From Nocardioidaceae bacterium (GTDB lineage Bacteria; Actinomycetota; Actinomycetes; Propionibacteriales; Nocardioidaceae): a DNA stretch of 56,798 nucleotides. The notes beneath the pieces were generated by a model. That model was not told the DNA's origin. It did no database searches and saw only the letters and a list, made by a program, of their open reading frames with translations. Shown here in pieces: positions 8,424 to 19,241 of this stretch. The stretch's first letter is position 1, and each line of letters begins with the position of its first letter. The DNA is taken from the NCBI GenBank assembly GCA_025927955.1, contig JAICKK010000002.1, positions 1 to 56,798 of the forward strand, in the 5' to 3' direction. The position numbers were made by a program, and so were the translations under genes.

Positions 8424-9329
8424 GTGGCCGTTCCCGAGGCGACCAGCGCCGGCACGACCGCCTTCCGCGACTGGCGGACCTGGCACCGGGTCACCGGGCG
8501 CATCGAGGGTGCCGAGCGAGCGCCGGTGGTCGTGCTGCACGGGGGTCCGGGCGCGACCCACGACTACACGCTTCGGATGGCCCGGCTGGTCGAGCAGGGC
8601 CACCCGGTCGTGCACTACGACCAGCTCGGCTGCGGGCGGTCCACCCACCTGCCGGACCGGGGCGCCGACTTCTGGACCGTCGACCTGTTCCTCGACGAGC
8701 TCGACCACCTCCTCGGGGCCCTCGGGGTGGCCGAGCGGTACCACCTGATCGGCCAGTCCTGGGGCGGGATGCTCGGTGCCGAGCACGCCATCCGCCGGCC
8801 CCCCGGTCTGCTCAGCCTGGTGATCGCCGACTCCCCGGCCTCGATGGACCTGTGGGTCGCGGAGGCCAACCGGCTTCGCGACGACCTGCCGCCGGAGGTG
8901 CAGCGGACGCTGCTCCGGCACGAGGAGGCCGGCACCACCGACAGCCCGGAGTACGCAGAGGCGGAGCGGGTGTTCTACGACCGGCACGTGTGCCGGGTCG
9001 TGCCGAACCCGCCGGAGGTCTCCCGAAGCTTCGAGGCCATCGCCGAGGACCCGACCGTCTACCACACGATGAACGGTCCCAGCGAGTTCCACGTCGTCGG
9101 CACGCTGCGCGCCTGGTCCGTGGTGGACCGGGTCGGCGAGATCGCCGTTCCCACGCTCCTGGTCAACGGCGCCCACGACGAGGCGACCCACGCCACCATG
9201 GCGCCCTTCATGGACGGCATCCCCGACGTGCGGTGGGAGACCTTCGCCGACTCCAGCCACATGCCCCACGTCGAGGAGGAGGAGCGCTTCCTCTCCGTGG
9301 TGGGCGACTTCCTGCGCAACCACGAATGA
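8424..9329 (+). CDS. proline iminopeptidase-type alpha/beta hydrolase
   Basis: 301 residues, the usual size for family S33 prolyl aminopeptidases. Oxyanion motif HGGPG (39-43), nucleophile elbow GQSWGG with Ser112, an acid in VNGAHDEAT and the catalytic His in ADSSHMPHVEEEE are all present. The region after the nucleophile (ERVFYDRHVCR...) is the helical cap typical of tricorn-interacting-factor-F1-like iminopeptidases. No signal peptide, so cytosolic. GTG start with GAGGAG at optimal spacing. First gene of an operon with a peptide ABC importer: it probably trims imported peptides, though amide or ester hydrolysis is possible for this family. Confidence 0.88.
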   Translation: MAVPEATSAGTTAFRDWRTWHRVTGRIEGAERAPVVVLHGGPGATHDYTLRMARLVEQGHPVVHYDQLGCGRSTHLPDRGADFWTVDLFLDELDHLLGALGVAERYHLIGQSWGGMLGAEHAIRRPPGLLSLVIADSPASMDLWVAEANRLRDDLPPEVQRTLLRHEEAGTTDSPEYAEAERVFYDRHVCRVVPNPPEVSRSFEAIAEDPTVYHTMNGPSEFHVVGTLRAWSVVDRVGEIAVPTLLVNGAHDEATHATMAPFMDGIPDVRWETFADSSHMPHVEEEERFLSVVGDFLRNHE

Positions 9330-9343
9330 GAAGAGTCAGCCAC

Positions 9344-11092
9344 ATGCAGCCTCGCCGTACCTCCCTCGCCCTGGCCGGAACCGCTCTGGTCGTGCTGGCC
9401 GCCGCGGCCTGCAGCGGTGGATCCACCCCGAAGGCGAGCGGCGGCTCGTCGCCCGGCGCGTCCGGCTCGTCGGGCTCGTCCGGGGGCACCTCGGCCCCGG
9501 CGACGTACCAGACCCAGCACCGCGGAGGCACGCTCCATCTGGTCGCCAAGTCGGCCGGCGGCACGCTCGACCCGATGGTGAACTACACGTTGCAGTACTG
9601 GCAGCTGTACCAGGCGACGTACGACGGCCTGCTCGCGTTCACGAAGCGGGCCGGACAGGCGTCCTTCACGGTGGTCCCCGACCTCGCGCAGTCCATGCCG
9701 AAGGTCACCGACGGCGGCAGGACCTACACGTTCACGCTGCGCAAGGGCATCAGGTTCTCCAACGGCGCGCCGCTGACCACCGACGACGTGGTGGCCTCGT
9801 TCAAGCGGATCTTCACGGTGTCCAGCCCCACGGCCGGCACGTTCTACAACGGCATCGTGGGCGCCGGCGCCTGTCTGAAGAAGCCGGCCACCTGCGACCT
9901 CTCCCAGGGTGTCGTGGGGGACAGGAACGCCGGCACGGTGACCATCCACCTCACCAACCCCGACCCCGAGCTGCCCTACAAGCTCGCCGTCCCCCACGCC
10001 TCGATCCTGCCGAAGTCCGCCCCACCGAAGGACGCCGGCACCACCCCCATCCCGACCACCGGGCCCTACAAGTTCGCCTCCTACGACCCGAACCGCGCGC
10101 TGAAGCTGGTGCGCAACCCCTACTTCAAGCAATGGTCGAGCGACGCGCAGCCCGAGGGCTATCCCGACGAGATCGACGAGACCTTCGGGCTCACCGTGGA
10201 GTCCGAGGTGACCGCCGTCGAGAACGGCCAGGCCGACTGGGTCTTCGACCCGCCGCCCACCGACCGGCTCAACGAGATCGGCACGAAGTACGCCGCCCAG
10301 GCGCACGTCAACCCGCTGACCGCCGTGTGGTACCTCGCGATGAACACCAACCTGGCGCCGTTCGATAACCTCAAGGCGCGGCAGGCCGTCAACTGGGCAG
10401 TGGACCGCAACTCCGTGGTCCGCCAGTACGGCGGTCAGAACCTCGCCGCACCGGTGTGCACCATGCTGCCCCCGGGCTTCCCCGGCCACGTCGACACGTG
10501 TGACTACACCAAGGGCGGCGGCAGCACCTGGACCGCACCCGACGTGGCCAAGGCCCGGCAGCTGGTGCAGCAGTCCGGCACCGCCGGCGCGAAGATCGGC
10601 GTGGTGGTCACCGATGACGAGGTCAACAAGTCCATCGGCGAGTACGTCCAGAGCATGCTGAACTCCATCGGCTACCGGGCGACGCTCAAGCCGATCTCGG
10701 GCAACATCCAGTTCACCTACATCCAGAACACCAAGAACAAGGTGCAGATCAGCCTGACGTCCTGGTACCAGGACTACCCCGCGGCCTCGGACTTCCTGGA
10801 CGTGCTGCTCTCCTGCGCCTCGTTCCACCCGGGCAGCGACTCGAGCATCAACATCTCCGGGTTCTGCGACAGGTCGGTCAACGCGCAGATGGAGCAGGCG
10901 CTGCGCACGGAGCGGACCAGCATGAGCCAGGCGAACGCCCTGTGGGGCAAGGTCGACCAGGCCGTGATGAAGCAGGCCCCGGTCGCACCGCTGATCACCC
11001 CGAAGCTCATCGACTTCACCTCGAAGCGGGTCGGCAACTACCAGTTCAGCAAGCAGTTCTACATGCTGGTCAGCCAGTTGTGGGTGAAGTGA
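9344..11092 (+). CDS. peptide ABC transporter substrate-binding lipoprotein (SBP family 5)
   Basis: About 582 residues. Signal peptide with lipobox LAAAAC (Cys23), then a Gly/Ser linker and the family 5 fold: GGTLHLVAKSAGGTLDPM, YDGLLAF, VVPDLAQSMPKVTDGGRTYTFTLRKGIRFSNGAPLTTDDVVASFKRI. An alternative ATG at 9326 overlaps the preceding stop (ATGA) and would add six residues; I preferred 9344 for the shorter n-region. It is exported and anchored in the membrane, delivering oligopeptides to the permeases encoded next. Cys pairs (about residues 178-186 and 381-387) may form disulfides. Confidence 0.92.
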   Translation: MQPRRTSLALAGTALVVLAAAACSGGSTPKASGGSSPGASGSSGSSGGTSAPATYQTQHRGGTLHLVAKSAGGTLDPMVNYTLQYWQLYQATYDGLLAFTKRAGQASFTVVPDLAQSMPKVTDGGRTYTFTLRKGIRFSNGAPLTTDDVVASFKRIFTVSSPTAGTFYNGIVGAGACLKKPATCDLSQGVVGDRNAGTVTIHLTNPDPELPYKLAVPHASILPKSAPPKDAGTTPIPTTGPYKFASYDPNRALKLVRNPYFKQWSSDAQPEGYPDEIDETFGLTVESEVTAVENGQADWVFDPPPTDRLNEIGTKYAAQAHVNPLTAVWYLAMNTNLAPFDNLKARQAVNWAVDRNSVVRQYGGQNLAAPVCTMLPPGFPGHVDTCDYTKGGGSTWTAPDVAKARQLVQQSGTAGAKIGVVVTDDEVNKSIGEYVQSMLNSIGYRATLKPISGNIQFTYIQNTKNKVQISLTSWYQDYPAASDFLDVLLSCASFHPGSDSSINISGFCDRSVNAQMEQALRTERTSMSQANALWGKVDQAVMKQAPVAPLITPKLIDFTSKRVGNYQFSKQFYMLVSQLWVK

Positions 11093-11099
11093 TCCCGCA

Positions 11100-12143
11100 G
11101 TGACCTCCGACACCTCCATCGCGGTGCCGGCCGGGTCGTCGGCGCGGCGCCGCCGGTCCTCGGCGGGACCCTGGCGCACCGCGCTCGTGACCCTGCGCCG
11201 CGACCGGGTGGCGATGATCTCGCTGGGAATCTTCCTGCTCGTCGTGCTCGCATGCCTGCTCGCTCCGGTCTACGAGCACTCGGTGGCGCACACCGACGCC
11301 TTCACCTCCAACATCTCCGGCACCACGATCGTGCACGGCAAGCCCTCACCGGTGCTGGCGCCCAGCAGCACCGGCCTCGGCCTCGGCGTCACCCCGATCG
11401 GGCCGACCTGGGACCTGCACCACTACTTCCTCGGCGCGGACGGTCAGGGACGCGACGTGATGGCGCGGCTGCTGTTCGGGGGCCGCAACAGCCTGCTGAT
11501 CGGCGGTGTCTCCGCCCTCATCGCCTGCGGCGTCGCGACGGTGCTCGGCGTCGCTGCCGGCTACTTCGGCGGCGTCCTGGACGCGGTGCTGTCCCGGCTC
11601 TTCGACGTGGTCTGGGCGTTCCCGGTGTACCTGCTGGCGATCTCGCTGTCCGTGGTGCTGCTGACCAGCGGCCTCACGGTCGGACCGGTGCACATCGAGG
11701 GCGACAGCCTGTGGCTGCCGATCCTCATCATCGCGGTGATCTACGTGCCGTACGTCGCCAGGCCGCTGCGCGGCCAGGTGCTGAGCCTGCGCGGTCGCGA
11801 GTTCATCCAGGCCGGCGTCGGCAACGGCGCCTCCGACCTGCGGATCCTCCGCAAGGACGTGCTGCCCAACGTGATGCCGACGGTCCTGGTCTTCCTGCCG
11901 CTCATGACGGCCTTGAACATGCTGACCGAGTCGGCGCTGAGCTTCCTCTCGATCGGCGTCCAGCCGCCCAACGCGAGCTGGGGGACGATCATCAACGACG
12001 GCCTGGGGCTGCTGTACACCCGGCCCATGGTGACGGTGGCGCCGGGCCTGATGATCGCGGTCACCGCGGTGACGCTCAACCTCCTCGGGGACGGCGTGCG
12101 CAGCGCTCTGGATCCCAAGGCGCGGCTGCGAGGCGCCGCCTGA
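11100..12143 (+). CDS. peptide ABC transporter permease, DppC/OppC type
   Basis: 347 residues. After a basic N-terminus, the first transmembrane helix (about 37-58) is followed by a long extracytoplasmic loop and FLGADGQGRDVMARLLFGGRNSLLIG, the OppC hallmark. The cytoplasmic EAA loop is REFIQAGVGNGASDLRILRKDVLPN. GTG start seven bases after the lipoprotein stop. The DppC-type gene precedes the DppB-type gene, the reverse of the usual Opp/Dpp order. Confidence 0.92.
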   Translation: MTSDTSIAVPAGSSARRRRSSAGPWRTALVTLRRDRVAMISLGIFLLVVLACLLAPVYEHSVAHTDAFTSNISGTTIVHGKPSPVLAPSSTGLGLGVTPIGPTWDLHHYFLGADGQGRDVMARLLFGGRNSLLIGGVSALIACGVATVLGVAAGYFGGVLDAVLSRLFDVVWAFPVYLLAISLSVVLLTSGLTVGPVHIEGDSLWLPILIIAVIYVPYVARPLRGQVLSLRGREFIQAGVGNGASDLRILRKDVLPNVMPTVLVFLPLMTALNMLTESALSFLSIGVQPPNASWGTIINDGLGLLYTRPMVTVAPGLMIAVTAVTLNLLGDGVRSALDPKARLRGAA

Positions 12144-13111
12144 TGGCGATGTTCATCGGCCGGAGGGCCGCCGCCGCGGTCTTCGTGCTCTTCACGATCA
12201 GCGTCCTCGTCTTCCTGATCTTCTTCGCAACCCCCGGTGTGGACCCCGCCGCGCGCATCGCCGGCCGCAACGCCGACCCCGCCACCTTGATGCAGGTGCG
12301 CCACGAGTTCGGCCTCGACCGGCCGATCCCGATCCGGTACGGGCTGATGATGGAGCATCTGTTCGTGCAACGGGACCTGACCTCGTTCGTCAACCGGGGC
12401 GCGCTCGTGATCCCGCAGATCCTGCAGGCGGTGCCCGTCACGCTGTCACTGGTGGCCGGGGCGGCGGTGATCTGGATGGTGCTGGGGCTGCTGATGGGCA
12501 CCGCGGCCGCCGCCCGCCGCGGCACGGCCCTCGACCCGCTGATGATGCTGCTCGGGGTGGTGGGCGTCTCGATCCCGGTCTACTGGCTCGGCGAGGTGGT
12601 CAACCTGCTCACCCAGAGCCGCTGGCACTCCGGCCTCTTCTCCTGGGTGCCGCCGCTCGGGTACGTCGGGCTCAGCCAGAGCCCGGGCCAGTGGGCGCTG
12701 CACCTGCTGTTCCCGTGGCTGACGCTGGCAGCCCTGTACGCGGGGATCTACGCCCGCATCGTCCGCGGCGAGATCCTGGAGGCGCTCAACGAGGACTACG
12801 TGCGCACCGCGCGCGCCAAGGGACTCACCGAGCGCAGGATCCTGATCCGGCACGCCCTGCGCTGCTCGCTGATCCCGGTGGTGTCGCTGTTCGGGCTGGA
12901 CTTCGGAGCCCTGGTGGGCGGCTCGGCACTGCTCACCGAGGTGGTCTTCGGCCTGCCCGGTGTCGGGAAGCTGACCTTCGACTCCCTGCAGAACCTCGAC
13001 CTGCCGGTGATCATGGGCTGCGTGATGTACGCGGCCTTCTTCGTGGTGCTGGCCAACGCCGTCGTCGACGTGCTCTACGCCGCCCTCGACCCGAGGGTGC
13101 GCCGTGCCTGA
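12143..13111 (+). CDS. peptide ABC transporter permease, DppB/OppB type
   Basis: About 322 residues with the OppB N-terminal motif (FIGRRAAAAVFVLFTISVLVFLIFF) and six predicted membrane helices. The EAA loop is EALNEDYVRTARAKGLTERRILIRHALR. ATG overlaps the stop of the preceding permease by one base (TGATG), so the two are coupled. It pairs with the DppC-type subunit to form the channel. Confidence 0.93.
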   Translation: MAMFIGRRAAAAVFVLFTISVLVFLIFFATPGVDPAARIAGRNADPATLMQVRHEFGLDRPIPIRYGLMMEHLFVQRDLTSFVNRGALVIPQILQAVPVTLSLVAGAAVIWMVLGLLMGTAAAARRGTALDPLMMLLGVVGVSIPVYWLGEVVNLLTQSRWHSGLFSWVPPLGYVGLSQSPGQWALHLLFPWLTLAALYAGIYARIVRGEILEALNEDYVRTARAKGLTERRILIRHALRCSLIPVVSLFGLDFGALVGGSALLTEVVFGLPGVGKLTFDSLQNLDLPVIMGCVMYAAFFVVLANAVVDVLYAALDPRVRRA

Positions 13112-14239
13112 GTCCTCCCTCGTGCGCGAGACGGTCCGCGGGGCCGGCGCCGCCGGACCCGAGTCCCTCCTGGACGTGCGCGACCTCACCGTGTCCTTCC
13201 GCACCCGCCAAGGCGTCGTCCGGGCGGTGGACGGTCTGTCGTTCTCCCTGGCTCCCGGCGAGGTGCTCGGCATCGTCGGCGAGTCCGGGTCGGGCAAGAG
13301 CGTGTCGGTGATGAGCCTGCTCGGGCTGATCCGCGACCCCAACGCGCGCGTCGAGGGCCAGGCCCTGTTCCGGGGTCGCGACCTCGTCGCGATGCGGGAC
13401 AAGGACCTGCGGCCGTTGCGTGGCCGAGAGATCGCGATGATCTTCCAGGACCCGATGACGGCGATGACCCCGGTCTACACCGTCGGGTGGCAGATCGCCG
13501 AGCAGATCCGTGCCCACGACGACGTCTCCAAGAGGGTCGCGCACGAGCGGGCCGTGGAGCTGCTGGACGAGGTCGGCATCCCGGACCCGCGACGCCGGGT
13601 GGGCGACTTCCCCCACGAGTTCTCCGGCGGGATGCGACAGCGCGCGGTGATCGCGATGGCGCTGGCCAACAACCCTTCGCTGCTCATCGCCGACGAGCCG
13701 ACGACCGCGCTCGACGTGACGACCCAGGCACAGATCCTCGACCTGATGCGCCGGCTGCGCGTCGAGCACGGCTCCTCGATCATCCTGATCACGCACGACA
13801 TGGGGGTGGTCTCCGACATCGCCGACCAGGTGCTGGTCATGTACGCCGGCCGGGCGGCCGAGCAGGGGCCGAAGAAGGACGTGTTCCACCGTCCACGCCA
13901 TCCCTACACCTGGGGCCTGCTCGACTCGGTCCCCCGCCCCCGGGCGGAGCGGGTGCGCCGGTTGCCGACGATCCCCGGCTCGCCCGCGTCCCCGCTCGAC
14001 GTGGCCCCGGGATGCCCGTTCGCGCCCCGCTGCCGCATGCGGCACGAGCGGTGCGACGAAAGGCCGGAGCTGGCGGGCGGCCCCGCGCACGTCGACGCCT
14101 GCTGGCTGCCTCGCGACCGGCGCCAGGAGCTGCGCCGCGAGGTCGTCGAGGCAGCGGTGGCCGAGGGCGACCCGGGGGACCTGACCGAGCACGGCGCCCC
14201 GCTCGACGCGTCCACCCCACCGGCGCCGGAGCAGGGACC

Positions 14240-14243
<4 letters not shown>
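13104..14243 (+). CDS. peptide ABC transporter ATP-binding protein, DppD type
   Basis: 379 residues. Walker A GESGSGKS (59-66), Q-loop IFQDPMTAMTP, signature FSGGMRQR, Walker B LLIADEPTTALD and H-loop ITHDMG are intact. The C-terminal oligopeptide-transporter extension includes CPFAPRC and further Cys residues, typical of OppD/DppD. GTG start lies inside the end of the permease gene (8-base overlap). The last 40 residues are an Arg/Glu/Pro-rich tail of unknown role. Confidence 0.94.
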
Positions 14244-15307
<1,064 letters not shown>

Positions 15308-15324
15308 GCCGCGGCCCGCGCGCG

Positions 15325-16833
15325 TCAGCCGCGGTCCGACCACCACTCGCGCAGCAGCGCCTCCGCTGCGTCGGTCGACATCGGGCCGTGCTCCAGGCGC
15401 TGCTCGAGCAGGAACCGGTAGGCGTCGCCGACCTCGCGTCCCGGGCCGATGCCGAGGACCTCCATGATCTGGTTCCCGTCGAGGTCGGGCCGCACCGCCT
15501 CCATCTCCTCCTGCTCCGCGAGCCGGGCGATGCGCACCTCGAGGTCGTCATAGGTACGCCGCAGCCGCTCGGCCTTGCGCCGGTTGCGCGTCGTGCAGTC
15601 GGCCCGGGTCAGCACGTGCAGCCGGGCCAGCTGGTCTCCGGCGTCGCGGACGTAGCGGCGGACCGCGGAGTCGGTCCACTCCCCCGACCCGTAGCCGTGG
15701 AAGCGCAGGTGCAGCTCGACGAGCCGCGCCACCTGGTCGGTGGTCTCGTTGGAGAAGCGCAACGCCTTCATGCGCTTGCGGGTCAGCTTCGCACCGACCA
15801 CGTCGTGGTGGTGGAAGGTCACCGTGCCGTCGCCGCAGAAGCGCCGGGTCCGGGGCTTGCCGACGTCGTGCATCAGCGCGGCGAACCGGGACACGAAGTC
15901 CGGCCCCCCGAGGCGGTCCTCGAGGTCGATGCTCTGCTCGAGGACCGTCAGCGTGTGCTCGTACACGTCCTTGTGCCGGTGGTGCTCGTCGCGCTCGAGG
16001 GCGAGCGCGGGCAGCTCCGGCAGCACCCGCTGGGCCAGGCCGGTCTCCACGAGCAGGGACAGCCCCCGGCGAGGGTGCCGGCCCATCACCAGCTTGACCA
16101 GCTCGTCGCGGACCCGTTCGGCCGAGACGATCTCGATGCGGGCGGCCATCTCGCCCATCGCCCGGCGCACGTCGGCCTCGACGGTGAAGCCGAGCTGAGC
16201 GGCGAACCTGGCCGCCCGCATCATCCGCAGCGGGTCGTCGGAGAACGAGTCCTCCGGCCGGCCGGGCGTGCGCAGCACACCGTGGGCCAGGTCGACGACC
16301 CCGCCGTACGGGTCCTCGAAGCGGTGCTCGGGCAGCGTCACCGCCATGGCGTTGACGGTGAAGTCGCGGCGCCCGAGGTCGCCGGCCAGCGTGTCCCCGT
16401 AGGCCACCTCGGGCTTGCGGGAGTCCGCGACGTAGGAGTCGCTGCGGTACGTCGTGATCTCGACCTGCCACTGCCCCTTGCGTGCCCCGATCGTCCCGAA
16501 GGCGCGGCCCATGTCCCAGGTGGCGTCCGCCCAGCCCGACAGCAGCCGCTCCGTGGCGTCCGGCCGCGCGGAGGTGGCGAAGTCGAGGTCATGATGGGAG
16601 CGGCCGAGCATCGCGTCGCGCACGGGGCCGCCGACGAGGGCGATCTGCTCACCGGCGGCCGCGAACCGCGCGCCGAGCGCGTCGACCACCGGCGAGAGCC
16701 GGGCCAGCTCACGTGCCGCCGACTCCTGCACCTCGCGCATGTTGCGCTCGCCCGGAAGCCCCGGCTGCCCCGGCTGCTGGGGGTCGGTCGCAGCGGGCAC
16801 CTCACGGGGTCGTGCTCGGGGCTCGTCGGACAC
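15325..16833 (-). CDS. cca: CCA tRNA nucleotidyltransferase
   Basis: About 502 residues, homologous in layout to mycobacterial PcnA. It adds or repairs the 3' CCA of tRNAs. Nucleotidyltransferase motif LVGGPVRDAMLGRSHHDLDFAT with the D-x-D pair, the RRDFTVNAMA block, RMMRAARFAAQLGF, and a downstream HD domain (RHKDVYEHTLTVLEQS; ALMHDVGKP). A TTG nine bases earlier has been used for a longer reading, but it overlaps the predicted -10 box TAGAGT, so the GTG at 16833 or a later codon is the start and the message may be leaderless. Both tRNA genes in this window lack an encoded CCA, so this enzyme is needed for them. Confidence 0.93.
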   Translation of the reverse strand: MSDEPRARPREVPAATDPQQPGQPGLPGERNMREVQESAARELARLSPVVDALGARFAAAGEQIALVGGPVRDAMLGRSHHDLDFATSARPDATERLLSGWADATWDMGRAFGTIGARKGQWQVEITTYRSDSYVADSRKPEVAYGDTLAGDLGRRDFTVNAMAVTLPEHRFEDPYGGVVDLAHGVLRTPGRPEDSFSDDPLRMMRAARFAAQLGFTVEADVRRAMGEMAARIEIVSAERVRDELVKLVMGRHPRRGLSLLVETGLAQRVLPELPALALERDEHHRHKDVYEHTLTVLEQSIDLEDRLGGPDFVSRFAALMHDVGKPRTRRFCGDGTVTFHHHDVVGAKLTRKRMKALRFSNETTDQVARLVELHLRFHGYGSGEWTDSAVRRYVRDAGDQLARLHVLTRADCTTRNRRKAERLRRTYDDLEVRIARLAEQEEMEAVRPDLDGNQIMEVLGIGPGREVGDAYRFLLEQRLEHGPMSTDAAEALLREWWSDRG

Positions 16834-16841
16834 GACGGGCA

Positions 16842-16847
16842 ACTCTA
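16842..16847 (-). promoter_or_regulatory. candidate -10 box (TAGAGT) for cca
   Basis: On the minus strand TAGAGT is followed after eight bases by the cca GTG, so transcription would begin at or next to the start codon, giving a leaderless mRNA. No good -35 hexamer is visible. Confidence 0.4.
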
Positions 16848-16877
16848 TGTCACCGCCTCGGGCGGCGAGCGTGTCGT

Positions 16878-16883
16878 TAGTGT
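16878..16883 (+). promoter_or_regulatory. candidate -10 box (TAGTGT) for the DUF6049 gene
   Basis: TAGTGT ends six bases before the GTG at 16890, and no Shine-Dalgarno sequence precedes that GTG, which suggests a leaderless transcript. With the opposing TAGAGT it makes a compact divergent promoter of under 60 bases. Confidence 0.4.
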
Positions 16884-16889
16884 TGCCGG

Positions 16890-19241
16890 GTGACCCGCAG
16901 CGCTCGAGCCCGGCTGCTGGCTCTCGTCGCCGTGGCGGCGCTCGGCGTGGGCGTCGCGCCCGCGGCGGCCCCCGCGGCGGCCGTGGAGCAGGCGAGCGCC
17001 CGGGTCACCTCCATGGCGACGGCGGTCACGGACGCGCCCCCGAGCGCTCCCCTGCGGGTGACGCTGGACTCCCTGGTGCCCTCGACCATCCCGCGCACCG
17101 GTGCGGTCACGGTCACCGGCCGCATCGTCAACCGGTCCGACGAGACCTGGAGCTCCCTGAACGTCTACCTGCTGACCTCCGCGACCCCGATCCGCAGCCG
17201 GGCCGACCTGGCGCGCGCCGCGGACACGGAGGCCACCGCACCGATCGGCGGACAGGGACGGCTCACGACGCCCGGGCTCTTCGAGCCGGTCGGCGACCTG
17301 GCGCCCGGGGAGTCGGTGTCCTACCGGCTGTCGGTGCCGCGGCACGACCTCGCCATCTCGGGGGAGCCCGGGGTGTACTGGGTCGCGGTGCACGTCCTGG
17401 GCGCGAGCGCCGAGGGACGCGACCTGGTGGCCGACGGCCGGGCCCGCACCTTCATGCCGCTGCTGCCCCGGCCCGGCTCCGGCGCGGGCGCCCGCGACCG
17501 GACGCGTCTCGCGCTCGTCGTCCCCCTCGAGAGGTGGGTACGACGGGGGGCGGCGGGTCGGCTGCAGGACACCGAGGGATGGCTGCAGGCGGTGCAGGCC
17601 GACGGTCGGCTCGACCGGCTGCTGCGGCTCACCGGCCGGACGCGCCAGCCGCTCACCTGGGCACTCGACCCGGCGCTGCTCGACGCCGTGAGCTCCCTCG
17701 CCCGGGGCAACCCCCCGCTCGACCCCGCGGAGACGGCCGGCTCGGGCTCGAGCCCGTCGGCGTCCCCCACGGACGGGGACGCGGCCTCCCCGTCGGCGTC
17801 CGCAGGAGCCGACGGGTCGTCGGACGGGGCATCCGGCGGGCAGGGCGGCGGGCAGGGCGGCGGGCAGGGCGGTGGTGGGGTCGCGGTCGACGCGGCGCGC
17901 CGCTGGCTGGAGGTCTTCCGCCGCGAGGCGCCCAGTCACGACATCGTGGCGCTGCCCTACGGCAACCTCGACGTGGCCTCCGTGCTCAGCCATCCCTCCG
18001 GCAGCCCGCTGCAGAAGCTCTACGTCACCGCCGGCCGGCTCAGCACCGACACGCTGGCCCGCCACGGCGTCACCGACGCGACGCCGGGCCTCGACCCGCT
18101 CGGCGGCCTCCTGCCGGCGGCCGCCCTGCGCCGGGCGGACCCGGGATCGGTGGTGATCTTGAGCGACGAGGCGTTCCCCGACGCCGGCCAGCCCGCGCTG
18201 ACCCCCGCGGGCCGGGCCCCGGTCGTGCTCACCGACTCGGCCGCGGGCTCTGGTGGCCCCGCCCCCAACTCCCGGTTCGGAGCGCTGAACCTCCGGCAGC
18301 GCCTGCTCAGCGACGCGGCGCTGCACGCGATGTCCTCGGCGCGGGACCAGCCGCTCGTGGTGTCCACGCCGTCGGCCTGGGACCCGGGAGCCACGTGGTC
18401 GCAGTCCGCCTTCTTCCACGGCCTGCACGTTCCCTGGCTGGACATGGTGGACCTCAGCTCCGTGCTCGCGACCGCCTCGCCACCGGCGAGGGGCTCCGCG
18501 GCCCCCGCGCCGGTGTACCCCGACGCGCAGCGCGCGCAGGAGCTGCCCGCGGCGAACCTGCGCGCCTCCCTGCACCTGGACCGGGTCGGCGGCGTCTTCG
18601 ACCGGCTGCTCAAAGACAACCGCACGGTCGGCGGCACGGTGAGCCGGATGGCCGTGCTGGCGTCCTCGGGGTACGCGCGACGAGCCCCGACCGACGTCCT
18701 CGCCCACGCCCGGGCCGCCCGCGGGTACGTCCGGCTGCTCATGTCCCGGGTCCGCGTGGAGGGACCGGAGTTCGTGATGATGTCCGGCGAGTCGGGGCCG
18801 ATCCAGGTGACCCTGGCCAACGACCTCGCCGAACGGGTCACCGTGGGCCTGGCGGTGCGCACGCCCGGCTCCGACCTCCGCATCGATCCCGTCGAGCCGG
18901 TGACGCTCGGACCGGGGCGGCGGACGTCGATCCGCCTGGAGACGCACTCGCGCCACATCGGCGTCCACTCGGTGGTGCTGCTCACCACCGACGCCGACGG
19001 AGCGCCGCTGGGCAGCAGGACGCAGTTCACGGTGCGCACCAGCAATGTCAGCACGGTCGTCTGGGTGGTCATGGGCGGCGGTCTCGCGCTGCTGGTGGTC
19101 GCCATCGGGGTGCGGCTGTTCCGGCGGGTCCGCCGGCGCAAGGCGACCCACGGCCCCCTCCTGCCCCGCGGGCCGAGCTCCGGGTCCGGGCCGGAGGGCG
19201 GTCCGCCGACGGGCCGGCCGGACCGGGAGCTGCGCACATGA
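16890..19241 (+). CDS. DUF6049-family secreted, membrane-anchored protein (Rv3909-like)
   Basis: 783 residues. N-terminal signal peptide (about 1-30), a large extracytoplasmic part with beta-rich domains (for example VTLDSLVPSTIPRTGAVTVTGRIVNRS, and an Ig-like stretch near residues 640-700), one transmembrane helix near the C-terminus (about 718-742) and a short basic tail. A Gly/Gln run made of 12-bp repeats lies at about residues 316-330. Position immediately before murJ is conserved in actinobacteria, where the protein is thought to act in envelope assembly; the biochemical role is unknown. The homologue of mycobacterial mutT4, which sits between cca and this gene in mycobacteria, is absent. 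Confidence 0.85.
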   Translation: MTRSARARLLALVAVAALGVGVAPAAAPAAAVEQASARVTSMATAVTDAPPSAPLRVTLDSLVPSTIPRTGAVTVTGRIVNRSDETWSSLNVYLLTSATPIRSRADLARAADTEATAPIGGQGRLTTPGLFEPVGDLAPGESVSYRLSVPRHDLAISGEPGVYWVAVHVLGASAEGRDLVADGRARTFMPLLPRPGSGAGARDRTRLALVVPLERWVRRGAAGRLQDTEGWLQAVQADGRLDRLLRLTGRTRQPLTWALDPALLDAVSSLARGNPPLDPAETAGSGSSPSASPTDGDAASPSASAGADGSSDGASGGQGGGQGGGQGGGGVAVDAARRWLEVFRREAPSHDIVALPYGNLDVASVLSHPSGSPLQKLYVTAGRLSTDTLARHGVTDATPGLDPLGGLLPAAALRRADPGSVVILSDEAFPDAGQPALTPAGRAPVVLTDSAAGSGGPAPNSRFGALNLRQRLLSDAALHAMSSARDQPLVVSTPSAWDPGATWSQSAFFHGLHVPWLDMVDLSSVLATASPPARGSAAPAPVYPDAQRAQELPAANLRASLHLDRVGGVFDRLLKDNRTVGGTVSRMAVLASSGYARRAPTDVLAHARAARGYVRLLMSRVRVEGPEFVMMSGESGPIQVTLANDLAERVTVGLAVRTPGSDLRIDPVEPVTLGPGRRTSIRLETHSRHIGVHSVVLLTTDADGAPLGSRTQFTVRTSNVSTVVWVVMGGGLALLVVAIGVRLFRRVRRRKATHGPLLPRGPSSGSGPEGGPPTGRPDRELRT
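17838..17875 (+). repeat. 12-bp tandem repeat encoding GQGG units
   Basis: About three units of GGGCAGGGCGGC within the DUF6049 gene encode a Gly/Gln-rich linker. The unit length keeps the frame. Confidence 0.7.

Noticed and set aside
16834-16842. TTG start for cca at 16842
   Set aside because: It overlaps the likely -10 box and would need transcription starting further upstream, where no promoter is seen.
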